Assembly: GCA_944383545.1 (NCBI GenBank)
Contig: CALWPY010000002.1
Span: 186,001-250,000, forward strand
Direction: 5' to 3'
Length of the DNA: 64,000 nucleotides
DNA from: an uncultured Lachnospiraceae bacterium
Lineage (GTDB): Bacteria; Bacillota; Clostridia; Lachnospirales; Lachnospiraceae
The translations under genes were made by a program, and so were the position numbers. Below the pieces are notes generated by a model. That model ran no database searches. It saw nothing but the letters and a program-made list of their open reading frames with translations, and was not told where the DNA came from. This document shows positions 52,318 through 60,760 of the stretch, piece after piece; the first letter of the stretch is position 1; every line of letters starts with the position of its first letter.

Positions 52318-53220
52318 CTAATCAACACATCCTATAAGAGAATTTATGTCTTCTACATTGTTTTCCTGCATATAAGCCTCAATACCCTTTATTATTTCAG
52401 CTGTTACATATGGGTTATGGAAGTTTGCAGTTCCCACGGCAACAGCAGTTGCTCCCGCCATAATAAATTCTATGGCATCATCTGCACACATGATTCCGCC
52501 CATTCCGATTACCGGAATTTTAACTGCATGGGAAGCCTGATATACCATTCTTACGGCTATCGGCTTAATCGCAGGACCTGAAACCCCGGCTGTCTTATTT
52601 GCCACGGCAAAGCACCTTTTCTTAATGTCTATCTTCATTCCAGTAAGTGTATTTATAAGTGAAATTGCATCCGCACCTGCTGCCTCTGCCGCCTTTGCCA
52701 TTACCGTAATGTCCGTTACATTAGGGCTTAACTTCATGATAACCGGCTGTTTTGCCCTAGCCTTTATCGCCTGAGTTATATTATATAATGCCTTTGGGTC
52801 CTGTCCGAAAGCAATTCCGCCCTCTTTAACATTAGGGCAGGAAACATTTATTTCAAGCAAATCCACAGGGCAATCTGCAAGTTTTTCCACTACTTCAATA
52901 TAATCTTCAGTGCTTTTTCCGCACACGTTTACAATAATTTTTGTATCTTTAGTCTTAAGGAAAGGTATGTCCCTTTCACAAAATGTATCTATTCCCGGAT
53001 TCTGAAGACCGATTGCATTCATCATTCCACCGTGGGTCTCCGCAATTCTCGGAGCAGGATTTCCTGCCCACGGAATATTTGCAACACCCTTGGTTGTAAC
53101 TGCTCCCAGAAGATTTAAGTCTACAAATTCACTGTATTCCATTCCTGAGCCAAATGTACCCGATGCAACAGTTACCGGATTTTTAAGTTCTACTCCCGCT
53201 ATATTTACTTTGGTATTCAT
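52318..53220 (-). CDS. pyrD: Dihydroorotate dehydrogenase, class 1B catalytic subunit
   Basis: The 300-residue FMN enzyme has KNPVTVASGTFGSGMEY, NAIGLQNPG, the catalytic Cys in EINVSCPNVKEGG, and the phosphate-binding GMGGIMCADDAIEF. It oxidises dihydroorotate to orotate and passes electrons to PyrK and NAD+. It overlaps the pyrK stop (TGATG), matching the 1B heterotetramer. Confidence 0.96.
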   Translation of the reverse strand: MNTKVNIAGVELKNPVTVASGTFGSGMEYSEFVDLNLLGAVTTKGVANIPWAGNPAPRIAETHGGMMNAIGLQNPGIDTFCERDIPFLKTKDTKIIVNVCGKSTEDYIEVVEKLADCPVDLLEINVSCPNVKEGGIAFGQDPKALYNITQAIKARAKQPVIMKLSPNVTDITVMAKAAEAAGADAISLINTLTGMKIDIKKRCFAVANKTAGVSGPAIKPIAVRMVYQASHAVKIPVIGMGGIMCADDAIEFIMAGATAVAVGTANFHNPYVTAEIIKGIEAYMQENNVEDINSLIGCVD

Positions 53221-54002
53221 CAGATTTCCACCTCCTCGGCATAAAATACAGGTCCGTCCTTACATATTCTCTTATTCTTTACCTTGGAATGGTCATCAAT
53301 ATCCTTTGAATCACACACACATGCAAGACAGGCTCCGATACCGCAAGCCATTCTCTCCTCGAGAGATATCTGCGCCTTTACGTTATTTTCCTCTGCGTAA
53401 TTTTTAATGGCACGAAGCATAGGTGTAGGACCACAGGCATAAATCATGTCACCTGATATTTTATATTCTTTTACGGCATCAAGAACATTTCCCTTAAGTC
53501 CGATTTTTCCTGAGTCACTGGTAAGATATACAGTGGCATATTCCGAAAATTCATCCGCAAGAAAAGCCTCATCCCTGTAACCGAGAATTACTGAAATATC
53601 TTCTTTCTTTATTCCCTTTTCAGAAAACTCCTTTGTGAGACGGAGCATAGGAGGTATTCCTATTCCGCCGCCCATTATAACAGGTCTTTCGGAATTAAGT
53701 TCAAATCCGTTTCCGAGAGGTCCTAAAACATCTATGTAATATCCTTCCGAAAGTCCGGAAAACTCCTTTGTACCTTTACCCACAACTCTGTATACAAGCC
53801 TTAAAGTGCCCTTTTCCTTATCTATACCGCAGAGGCTTATCGGACGAGGAAGAAGCGTTGCAGAATCTCTCGTATAAAGTGACACAAACTGTCCGCAGAC
53901 TGCCTCTTTTGCAATTTCCTCAGCCTTTATTACAAGGTCAAATATTTCTTCTGCTATTTCCTTACAGCTTACTACCTCTGCTCTTATTTTTACTTTTGAC
54001 AT
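53220..54002 (-). CDS. pyrK: Dihydroorotate dehydrogenase electron-transfer subunit
   Basis: The 260-residue protein has a ferredoxin-reductase fold with FAD loop LPRPISLCGID, nucleotide-binding MGGGIGIPPMLRL and CGPTPMLRAI. A C-terminal 2Fe-2S site follows, with Cys in CGIGACLACVC and RICKDGPVF. It moves electrons from PyrD to NAD+. AAGGGTG precedes the ATG. Confidence 0.96.
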   Translation of the reverse strand: MSKVKIRAEVVSCKEIAEEIFDLVIKAEEIAKEAVCGQFVSLYTRDSATLLPRPISLCGIDKEKGTLRLVYRVVGKGTKEFSGLSEGYYIDVLGPLGNGFELNSERPVIMGGGIGIPPMLRLTKEFSEKGIKKEDISVILGYRDEAFLADEFSEYATVYLTSDSGKIGLKGNVLDAVKEYKISGDMIYACGPTPMLRAIKNYAEENNVKAQISLEERMACGIGACLACVCDSKDIDDHSKVKNKRICKDGPVFYAEEVEI

Positions 54003-54076
54003 ATATTTTCACCCTTTATTTTTATTCAGCATAGAGTAATTACTTTACTTATTGCATTTATAATATAATTTAATAT

Positions 54077-55006
54077 TTACTTCACGGAAGCCAACGCACC
54101 CGAGATATCCTCAGCCATATCTATTACTGCCTGTCTTGAAGCGTCAGCATAGCACTTCTCACCGAAGCTCTTATATTTCTCCTGCTGGTATGCCGCAATT
54201 ATTCCTCTTGAGGAATTTACGATTGCTCCAAGTCCGTCCTTATTAAAGAAGTTTACAAGGTCTGCACCCTTTCCTCCCTGAGCTCCGTAGCCCGGAACGA
54301 GTATATATGCCTTAGGCATAATCTCTCTTAAAACCTTACCCATTTCAGGATAGGTTGCGCCGACAACCGCTCCAACATAGCTGTAGGAATCGCCCATGCA
54401 GTCGCTTCCCCACTTATCAACCATTTCACCTACTATTTCATAAAGAGGCTTTCCGTCAATAAGTCTGTCCTGAAATTCACCTGATGAAGGATTTGATGTC
54501 TTTACAAGCACGAAAATTCCCTTCTTTTCTTTTTTGCATATATCTATAAAAGGTTTAACACCGTCCGAGCCGAGATAAGGATTTACGGTTACAAAGTCTT
54601 CATCAAAGCCGTAATACTCATTAGAGCCGACTGAAACCTTTCCGAGATGTCCTACTGCGTAAGCTTCTGATGTAGAGCCTATGTCTCCTCTCTTTATATC
54701 ACCGATTACAACAAGGTCCTTTTCCTTTGCATAGTCAACGGTCTTCTTAAATGCAATAAGACCTTCTATGCCAAACTGCTCATACATGGCTATCTGTGGT
54801 TTTACTGCAGGAACAAGGTCATATATTGCGTCAATTATTCCCTTGTTATATTCAAAAATTGCCTCTGAAGCACCCTTTAAGGTTTCGCCGTACTCACTGA
54901 ATGCCTTTTCCTTAATATATTCAGGCACAAATTTCATCATAGGGTCAAGTCCTACCACTATAGGTGCATTTGTCTTTTTAATCTTATCTGCAAGCTTATT
55001 TATCAT
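54077..55006 (-). CDS. pyrF: Orotidine 5'-phosphate decarboxylase, type 2
   Basis: The 309-residue enzyme is the longer subfamily 2 form. It opens with APIVVGLDPMMKFVPEYI; the catalytic Asp-Lys network is in VIGDIKRGDIGSTSEAYA; the phosphate loop is VPGYGAQGGKGADL. It makes UMP from OMP. GAGGAGTAAAAAA precedes the ATG. It lies between pyrC and pyrK. Confidence 0.96.
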   Translation of the reverse strand: MINKLADKIKKTNAPIVVGLDPMMKFVPEYIKEKAFSEYGETLKGASEAIFEYNKGIIDAIYDLVPAVKPQIAMYEQFGIEGLIAFKKTVDYAKEKDLVVIGDIKRGDIGSTSEAYAVGHLGKVSVGSNEYYGFDEDFVTVNPYLGSDGVKPFIDICKKEKKGIFVLVKTSNPSSGEFQDRLIDGKPLYEIVGEMVDKWGSDCMGDSYSYVGAVVGATYPEMGKVLREIMPKAYILVPGYGAQGGKGADLVNFFNKDGLGAIVNSSRGIIAAYQQEKYKSFGEKCYADASRQAVIDMAEDISGALASVK

Positions 55007-55047
55007 TTTTTTACTCCTCTATATTATTTAATGCTGAAAAAATGTTA

Positions 55048-56340
55048 TTATATTTCCCTGTAAACCACATGACCGTCTGCTATCGTGCATACTACCTTTC
55101 CTTTAAGCACCTTGCCCTTATAAGGAGTATTTTTTCCCTTGGATAAAAACTCATCAGGATTTACCTCCCATTCACATGAAGGGTCAAATATTGCAATATC
55201 CGCTCTGGCACCCTCTCTTAAAGTACCTCTTTCATTTTCTATTCCTATTACCTTTGCCGGATTTGTACTCATTTTTTCAACCATCTGGCTGATTGTGAGA
55301 AGTCCCGTTGCAACAAGCGCCGTATAAGTAATTGCCGCACTTGTCTCAAGTCCTACAATTCCAAACGGTGCTTCCATAAATCCTTTACTCTTATCATCTT
55401 TACTGTGCGGTGCATGGTCAGTGGAAATAACATCCATTGTTCCGTCACGAAGACCTTCGATTAAAGCCTTCACGTCTTCCTCGGTCCTGAGCGGCGGATT
55501 CATCTTAAAATCTGTATCTTCTTCCTGAATATCCGCATCAGTAAGCGTGAAATGATGAGGACATACTTCAGCAGTCACGTCAAAGCCCATACTCTTTGCC
55601 ATTCTCATAAGATATACAGAGCCCTTTGTTGAACAGTGGCAAAGATGAAGCTTAACATTTGCCTCATTTGCCATAAATATATCTCTCGCACAAATTATGT
55701 CTTCAACAGAGTTTGATATTCCCGGTACATTAAATTTTTCCGAAGCAACGCCCTTATTTAATACACCCTTTCCAACGAGATTTTTATCCTCACAGTGGGA
55801 CATCACAACCCCTCCTGCTTTTCCGATTTCCTCCAGAGCCTCGCGGAATACGTTTATATCCATGACACTTTTTCCGTCCTCCGAAAAAGCTATGGCTCCT
55901 GCTTCAAGCATGGCTTTAACGTCTACGATTTCCTTTCCGTCCTGCCCTTTTGTCATTGCAGAAAGCTGTTCCACATGTACAACTGCCTTTTTCTTTGCCG
56001 TATCTTTAACGTATTGCAAAATTTCAGGAGAATCAACAACGGGTTTGGTATTAGGCATGGCGCATATGGTAGTAACACCGCCTTTTGCCGCAGCCAGAGC
56101 ACCGGTTTCAATATCTTCCTTATACGTAAGTCCCGGCTCTCTCAAATGTACATGAAGGTCAATAAAACCGGGCATGACATATAATCCCTGTGCATCTATT
56201 TCTTCATCAATACCAATCCCAAAAGAAGATTCTCCCTGAGGAATTACCTTTTCAATTTTTCCGTTCTTAATTACAATATCCATCACACCGTCAATTCCGG
56301 TTGACGGGTCCACAACATGTCCGTTTTTTATAATCACCAT
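55048..56340 (-). CDS. pyrC: Dihydroorotase
   Basis: A 430-residue class I dihydroorotase: metal ligands in FIDLHVHLREPGLTYKED, substrate segment AMPNTKPV, further metal His residues in VMSHCED and LHLCHCST, and the catalytic Asp in DVISTDHAPHSK. It cyclises carbamoyl aspartate. First gene of the pyrC-F-K-D operon, with GGAGG seven bases before the ATG and its own promoter. No pyrR binding leader or pyrB is seen. Confidence 0.96.
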   Translation of the reverse strand: MVIIKNGHVVDPSTGIDGVMDIVIKNGKIEKVIPQGESSFGIGIDEEIDAQGLYVMPGFIDLHVHLREPGLTYKEDIETGALAAAKGGVTTICAMPNTKPVVDSPEILQYVKDTAKKKAVVHVEQLSAMTKGQDGKEIVDVKAMLEAGAIAFSEDGKSVMDINVFREALEEIGKAGGVVMSHCEDKNLVGKGVLNKGVASEKFNVPGISNSVEDIICARDIFMANEANVKLHLCHCSTKGSVYLMRMAKSMGFDVTAEVCPHHFTLTDADIQEEDTDFKMNPPLRTEEDVKALIEGLRDGTMDVISTDHAPHSKDDKSKGFMEAPFGIVGLETSAAITYTALVATGLLTISQMVEKMSTNPAKVIGIENERGTLREGARADIAIFDPSCEWEVNPDEFLSKGKNTPYKGKVLKGKVVCTIADGHVVYREI

Positions 56341-56387
56341 TGTGCCTCCTTACCTGCCTGAATTTTCCGTTCTGTATGCCCTTTTGT

Positions 56388-56416
56388 ATTTTAACAAAAT
56401 AACGGTTATTATTCAA
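56388..56416 (-). promoter_or_regulatory. Promoter of the pyr operon
   Basis: The minus strand has TTGAAT, a 17-base spacer and TAAAAT, about 48 bases before pyrC. The short leader leaves no room for a PyrR attenuator. Confidence 0.7.
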
Positions 56417-56437
56417 GTTTATAAGGAAAATAGTAAA

Positions 56438-57166
56438 TTATATTCTCATCAGTTTATTCATAAAATCCTTTTTCATGGTCCTTCCTATTTCTACATATCC
56501 AATATTATATTTAAGTGTAATTATCCTGCATACCGTATCAATATTTTTTATGAAATCCCTGTTTACTATATTAAAACGGCTGCATCTTATAAATTTTTCT
56601 TCTGAAAGCTTTTGAAAGAACTCATTTATTTTCATATTATTAATTTCTATTACCTCATCTTTTGTGATTACGGAAAGTTTTTTTGCACGAGTCTCAATAT
56701 ATGCAATGTCATTTTCTTTTACAGGATAAAGCACGCCACCCGTTTTAAGAAAGATTGATTTTTCACTTTCTTTATTTATGCTCAGCTTTAACAATATCTC
56801 TCTTACAAGCTTTTCCAGATAGTTATAATCAAACGGTTTTTCAAGATAAGAATAACAGTGAAGCCGGCTGTAGGCATAAAGTTTTGCATCATAAAGCGAC
56901 GTGGTAAATATTATATCAGTAAATTTGTATTTTAAGATATTTCTTATTTCACACGCAAATTCCAGACCCGATACATCATTTTTTACCGACCTGTCAAGCT
57001 CAATATCTAATATAAACAGAGAGATGTCATAGCTTGTTGCATAAGTATATGCCTGTATTACATTGACAGCTTCCATCACATTTATAACCGGTGAAATTCT
57101 ATGTATGGTTTTTCTTAATTCACTTATACTTTTTTCATCATCTTCCAATATAAGAATATTTATCAT
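56438..57166 (-). CDS. LytTR-type response regulator
   Basis: The 242-residue regulator has a receiver (ILILEDDEKSISELR, phosphoacceptor Asp in LFILDIELD, Lys in YLEKPFDYNYL) and a LytTR domain (NDIAYIETRAKKLSVITKDE ... FIRCSRFNIVNRDFIKNID). Its ATG overlaps the stop of the XRE frame upstream (TAATG), so the two form one unit. No kinase is adjacent. It points away from the spoVA operon. Confidence 0.9.
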   Translation of the reverse strand: MINILILEDDEKSISELRKTIHRISPVINVMEAVNVIQAYTYATSYDISLFILDIELDRSVKNDVSGLEFACEIRNILKYKFTDIIFTTSLYDAKLYAYSRLHCYSYLEKPFDYNYLEKLVREILLKLSINKESEKSIFLKTGGVLYPVKENDIAYIETRAKKLSVITKDEVIEINNMKINEFFQKLSEEKFIRCSRFNIVNRDFIKNIDTVCRIITLKYNIGYVEIGRTMKKDFMNKLMRI

Positions 57167-57492
57167 TATAATTTACCGTTTCCGAATAATAAAACCAGTC
57201 TTATCAAGACATCCAGCTTTTTACTGTCGTCATAAGAATTTATTTTATTCCATATTGTTTCCGGATTTTCTTCTTCACCAAACAGCAAAAAATCCGAAGA
57301 TATTTTAAAATGTTATTTTAAAATTCTTATTTCTGCTATTGTTAAATTATTTTCCCCTTTTTCGATTTTTTTATATGCAGATATGGATATATTTAAGATT
57401 TCAGCCATTTTTTCCTGTGACAACCTGCTTTTATTCCTGATTTTCTTCAGACGTTCGGCAACTTTTAATTTATCATCTTTAGTCCACATCAT
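57166..57492 (-). pseudogene. XRE-family regulator with an in-frame stop
   Basis: An ATG after AGGATGG opens MMWTKDDKLKVAERLKKIRN and a helix-turn-helix (LSQEKMAEILNISISAYKKI, EKGENNLTIAEIRILK). At codon 60 (57313-57315) an ochre stop interrupts it. The same frame then stays open for 48 more codons (HFKISSDFLLFGEEENPETI ... RLVLLFGNGKL), ending exactly on the TAATG overlap with the LytTR gene. The alignment of both halves to one XRE protein shows a recent nonsense change. The 59-residue piece still carries the whole DNA-binding domain and may be active. Confidence 0.8.
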
Positions 57493-57666
57493 ATATTTAC
57501 CATCCTATATGAAAATATTATTCATACTGATATAACATCGACAAGTCACTTTCAATGTCCTTCATGTACATTTTTAATATCATATATCCTTTTTTTGCTA
57601 ATATATTTTCCAAATAGCGTGAGATACTATTTTTAAATTTCTAAACATCTGTCAAAGGAGAAGAAA

Positions 57667-58323
57667 ATGGACAAAGCTAATCAAAAAATAATGTCAGATA
57701 ACAAAACATTATACATTGCTCTCGAACAAAGCATAGCTGTTCAGAAAAAAGAAATAACCATTGGTGATATAGCCACAATATTCTGCACAAATCGTGACAT
57801 AAGCTTTGAGGCTGAAAAAATAAAGGTATTTAGCTTTACCGACAGAGAAGAAGAACAGCAGGTTGTATCAATAATGAAGCTTATTGAACTGATTTCATGT
57901 AAGATTAAAGATGTATCCATAGAAAGTATTGGCAGTCCTGAAACCATTGTATATTACAAAAATACCTCAGGCAAATCCAAAATTACTACAAAATTAAAAG
58001 CAGGCTTTCTTATACTTGTTGCCTTTCTGGGGGCCGGTTTTTCCATAATGTCATACAATACTGACATCAGCGTTGAAGAATTACTTACTAATCTTCATGA
58101 ATTATATATAGGGGAAGCTCCTGCAGGTCCTTCTATAGGCATGCTTGCATATTCAATAGGGCTTCTTATAGGAGTAATAATATTTTTCAATCACGGCATA
58201 ATGCATAAGCTGACGGATGACCCTACCCCTCTTCAGGTACAGATGCGTCTTTACGAACAGGATGTAAATCAGACAGTAATAACGGACAGTAAACGTAATA
58301 ATAAAACACTGGATGTAAAGTAG
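57667..58323 (+). CDS. spoVAA: Stage V sporulation protein AA
   Basis: The 218-residue protein begins with a soluble domain (about 1-105, LYIALEQSIAVQKKEITIGD) followed by two membrane helices (GFLILVAFLGAGFSIMSYN and SIGMLAYSIGLLIGVIIFFN), with the conserved HKLTDDPTPLQVQMRLYEQD end of SpoVAA. It acts in the inner membrane of the forespore, with the other SpoVA proteins moving dipicolinate. AAAGGAG precedes the ATG. A sigma-G-like -10 (GATACTA, 57623-57629) is possible, but no clear -35 was found. Confidence 0.88.
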   Translation: MDKANQKIMSDNKTLYIALEQSIAVQKKEITIGDIATIFCTNRDISFEAEKIKVFSFTDREEEQQVVSIMKLIELISCKIKDVSIESIGSPETIVYYKNTSGKSKITTKLKAGFLILVAFLGAGFSIMSYNTDISVEELLTNLHELYIGEAPAGPSIGMLAYSIGLLIGVIIFFNHGIMHKLTDDPTPLQVQMRLYEQDVNQTVITDSKRNNKTLDVK

Positions 58324-58339
58324 AGAAAGTTGGTATCTT

Positions 58340-58759
58340 ATGTGGACATGGCTTAATTACACTATATATATAATAATTTGTGTTTTTTCAGGCAGTGCAA
58401 CCGCTGCCGGCTTTGTTGCCTTTATTTCACTTCTTGGAGTTTTTCCTGCACTTTCGGAAAAATACAAAATTATTAAAGATTACTGGATTATAGAAATTGC
58501 CCTCATATTAGGGGTTACCTTTGGAAATATTCTTTATTTATATAACTTTTCAATGCCGTTTGGATATGTGGGGCTTATTATAACCACTCTTTTCGGAGGC
58601 ATATTTGTCGGCTGTCTTGCAGGTGCCATTGCGGAAGTATTAAACGTCTTTCCGATTATATCAAGACGATTTAAAATCCGTAAACATCTTCCTTATATAC
58701 TTATAGCTGTTGCCTGCGGAAAAGCAGTCGGAAGCTTAATTCAATATTTTGTATTTTGA
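58340..58759 (+). CDS. spoVAB: Stage V sporulation protein AB
   Basis: The 139-residue protein has four to five membrane helices, starting GSATAAGFVAFISLLGVFPA, and the conserved end GCLAGAIAEVLNVFPIISRR. This is the SpoVAB pattern. It lies 16 bases after spoVAA, with a weak ribosome site. Confidence 0.87.
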   Translation: MWTWLNYTIYIIICVFSGSATAAGFVAFISLLGVFPALSEKYKIIKDYWIIEIALILGVTFGNILYLYNFSMPFGYVGLIITTLFGGIFVGCLAGAIAEVLNVFPIISRRFKIRKHLPYILIAVACGKAVGSLIQYFVF

Positions 58760-58796
58760 TATAGGAAGTCAAAAAATATCAAGGGAGGTATTATTT

Positions 58797-59246
58797 ATGA
58801 ATAAAAATATCAGTAATGAAAACTATAACAAATATGTTTCAGAAATCACGCCAAAGCATAACTGCTTTGCAAACTGTATCAGAGCATTTATTGTCGGCGG
58901 TGTAATATGCACAATAGGAGAAGGTATTACATGCCTTATGACAGATGTATTTAACTACAGTAAGGATGATGCAGGAAGTTATACATCCATGATACTTGTA
59001 CTTCTGTCTGTTATTTTAACAGGTTTTAATCTTTATAAAAAAATTGCAAAATGGGGCGGGGCAGGTGCCCTTGTTCCTATTACAGGATTTGCAAACTCTG
59101 TAGCCTCTCCTACCATTGAATACCAGAAAGAAGGCGAGGTATTCGGCAAGGGAGTAAAAATTTTCACAATAGCCGGTCCCGTAATTCTTTTCGGCATATT
59201 TACTAGCTGGCTTCTGGGATTAATTTATTGGATAGTAACTTTATAA
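58797..59246 (+). CDS. spoVAC: Stage V sporulation protein AC
   Basis: The 149-residue membrane protein has the SpoVAC pattern: YVSEITPKHNCFANCIRAFI, TPITG-like VPITGFANSVASPTIEYQKE, GEVFGKGVKIFTIAGPVILF. SpoVAC behaves as a mechanosensitive channel for dipicolinate release. The ATG at 58797 was chosen because GGGAGG lies eight bases upstream. Confidence 0.93.
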   Translation: MNKNISNENYNKYVSEITPKHNCFANCIRAFIVGGVICTIGEGITCLMTDVFNYSKDDAGSYTSMILVLLSVILTGFNLYKKIAKWGGAGALVPITGFANSVASPTIEYQKEGEVFGKGVKIFTIAGPVILFGIFTSWLLGLIYWIVTL

Positions 59247-59262
59247 AAGGAGGAACTTTTTA

Positions 59263-60279
59263 ATGAAAGAATCAGTTGGAAATCAGAGTATAGTATTTGA
59301 AAAACCTCCTGCAATTACCGGAGCTGCATCTACTGTAGGCCCCAAAGAGGGAGAAGGTCCTCTTGCTTCTTATTTTGATGAGGTATGCGATGACCCAACC
59401 TTCGGTCAGGATTCCTGGGAAAAGGGCGAAAGTGAAATGATGAGACGGACAGTGGAGAAAGCCATAAAAAAATCCAATGTACCAAAATATGATATAAAAT
59501 ATATTTTCGGCGGAGACTTAAACGGCCAGCTTATCGGTACAACCTTTGGACTTAAGGATATGAACATGCCGGTTTTCGGACTTTACGGAGCCTGCTCAAC
59601 CTGTGGAGAATCCCTCTCTCTTGCTGCCATGACTGTTGCTGCGGAATATGCAAAATCTGCGGTTGCTGTAACGAGCAGTCATTACGGAAGCGCTGAAAAA
59701 CAATTTCGTTTTCCTTTGGAATACGGAAACCAACGCCCGCTTTCAGCAACATGGACCGTGACGGGCTGCGGAGCATTTGTGGTTTCTTCAAAAAGTGAAA
59801 CCGTATGTCCTCACATAACGGCAGTTACTACCGGAAAAATTGTGGATTACGGCATAAAGGACAGCTTTAATATGGGCGCCTGTATGGCACCTGCAGCAGC
59901 TGATGTAATCTATCAGAATTTTAAAGACCTCAATGTAAGACCTGATTATTATGACAAAATAATAACCGGAGATTTGGGAAGCATAGGAAAGAAAATCCTT
60001 ATTGACCTTCTTTTTGAACAAGGCTATGACATTTCACATCAGCATGATGACTGTGGACTTATGATATATGATAATGAGGCTCAGGATACTCACAGTGGCG
60101 GCTCGGGATGCGGATGTTCAGCTTCGACTCTTGCCGGTTATATACTGCAAAATATAAACAGCGGTAAATGGGGACGTGTGCTTTTTGTTCCGACCGGAGC
60201 CTTACTTTCAACCGTAAGCTATAATGAAGGCGAAACCATTCCCGGAATAGCTCACGCAGTAGTTATTGAGCAGAAGTAA
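59263..60279 (+). CDS. spoVAD: Stage V sporulation protein AD
   Basis: The 338-residue thiolase-fold protein has IVFEKPPAITGAASTVGPKE, FGLYGACSTCGESLSLAAM (thiolase-like Cys region), SSHYGSAEKQFRFPLEYG and GSGCGCSASTLAGYIL. SpoVAD binds dipicolinate at the forespore membrane. AAAGGAGGAA precedes the ATG. Confidence 0.96.
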   Translation: MKESVGNQSIVFEKPPAITGAASTVGPKEGEGPLASYFDEVCDDPTFGQDSWEKGESEMMRRTVEKAIKKSNVPKYDIKYIFGGDLNGQLIGTTFGLKDMNMPVFGLYGACSTCGESLSLAAMTVAAEYAKSAVAVTSSHYGSAEKQFRFPLEYGNQRPLSATWTVTGCGAFVVSSKSETVCPHITAVTTGKIVDYGIKDSFNMGACMAPAAADVIYQNFKDLNVRPDYYDKIITGDLGSIGKKILIDLLFEQGYDISHQHDDCGLMIYDNEAQDTHSGGSGCGCSASTLAGYILQNINSGKWGRVLFVPTGALLSTVSYNEGETIPGIAHAVVIEQK

Positions 60280-60311
60280 ATATGAAAATATAAGTAAACT
60301 GGAGGGATAAT

Positions 60312-60668
60312 ATGAATTATGTAATTGCCTTTGTAACGGGAGGTATTATATGTGTGCTTGCACAGATTCTTATGGACACCACAAAACTAATGCCCGGCCG
60401 TATCATGGTCATTCTTGTATGTACAGGAGCCATTCTCGGAGCTATCGGATTGTATGAGCCGTTTCTTGAGTTTGCAGGCGGCGGAGCTTCCGTTCCTCTC
60501 ACAGGCTTTGGATATAATCTTTGGAAGGGTATTAAAGAAGCTGTAAACGAAGACGGATTCATAGGACTTTTCAGAGGAGGTTTTAAAATGGCTGCCGTAG
60601 GCACATCATCTGCATTAATTTTTTCATACATTACCTCTCTGATTTTCCAGCCTAAGATGACAAAATAA
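60312..60668 (+). CDS. spoVAE: Stage V sporulation protein AE (SpoVAEb)
   Basis: The 118-residue membrane protein has four helices and the SpoVAEb pattern: IAFVTGGIICVLAQILMDTT, VPLTGFGYNLWKGIKEAV, and FRGGFKMAAVGTSSALIF. It ends the spoVA operon, followed by a strong terminator. Confidence 0.94.
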   Translation: MNYVIAFVTGGIICVLAQILMDTTKLMPGRIMVILVCTGAILGAIGLYEPFLEFAGGGASVPLTGFGYNLWKGIKEAVNEDGFIGLFRGGFKMAAVGTSSALIFSYITSLIFQPKMTK

Positions 60669-60705
60669 TAATGGTAAACAGACAGCTGTCTTTTATATAG
60701 ATAAA

Positions 60706-60736
60706 CCCCGGTTAGTTCCTAACCGGGGTACTTTTA
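60706..60736 (+). terminator. Terminator of the spoVA operon
   Basis: A perfect 10-bp GC-rich stem (CCCCGGTTAG / CTAACCGGGG, loop TTC) followed by TACTTTTAATTTTTT. Confidence 0.85.
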
Positions 60737-60760
60737 ATTTTTTAATCTTAATCAGCCTCA

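Noticed and set aside
56341..56437. PyrR-type attenuator before pyrC
   Set aside because: The distance from promoter to start is about 48 bases, with no terminator hairpin.
57600..57666. Sigma-G promoter for spoVAA
   Set aside because: GATACTA resembles a -10, but no -35 match at the right spacing was found, so it is not listed as a feature.
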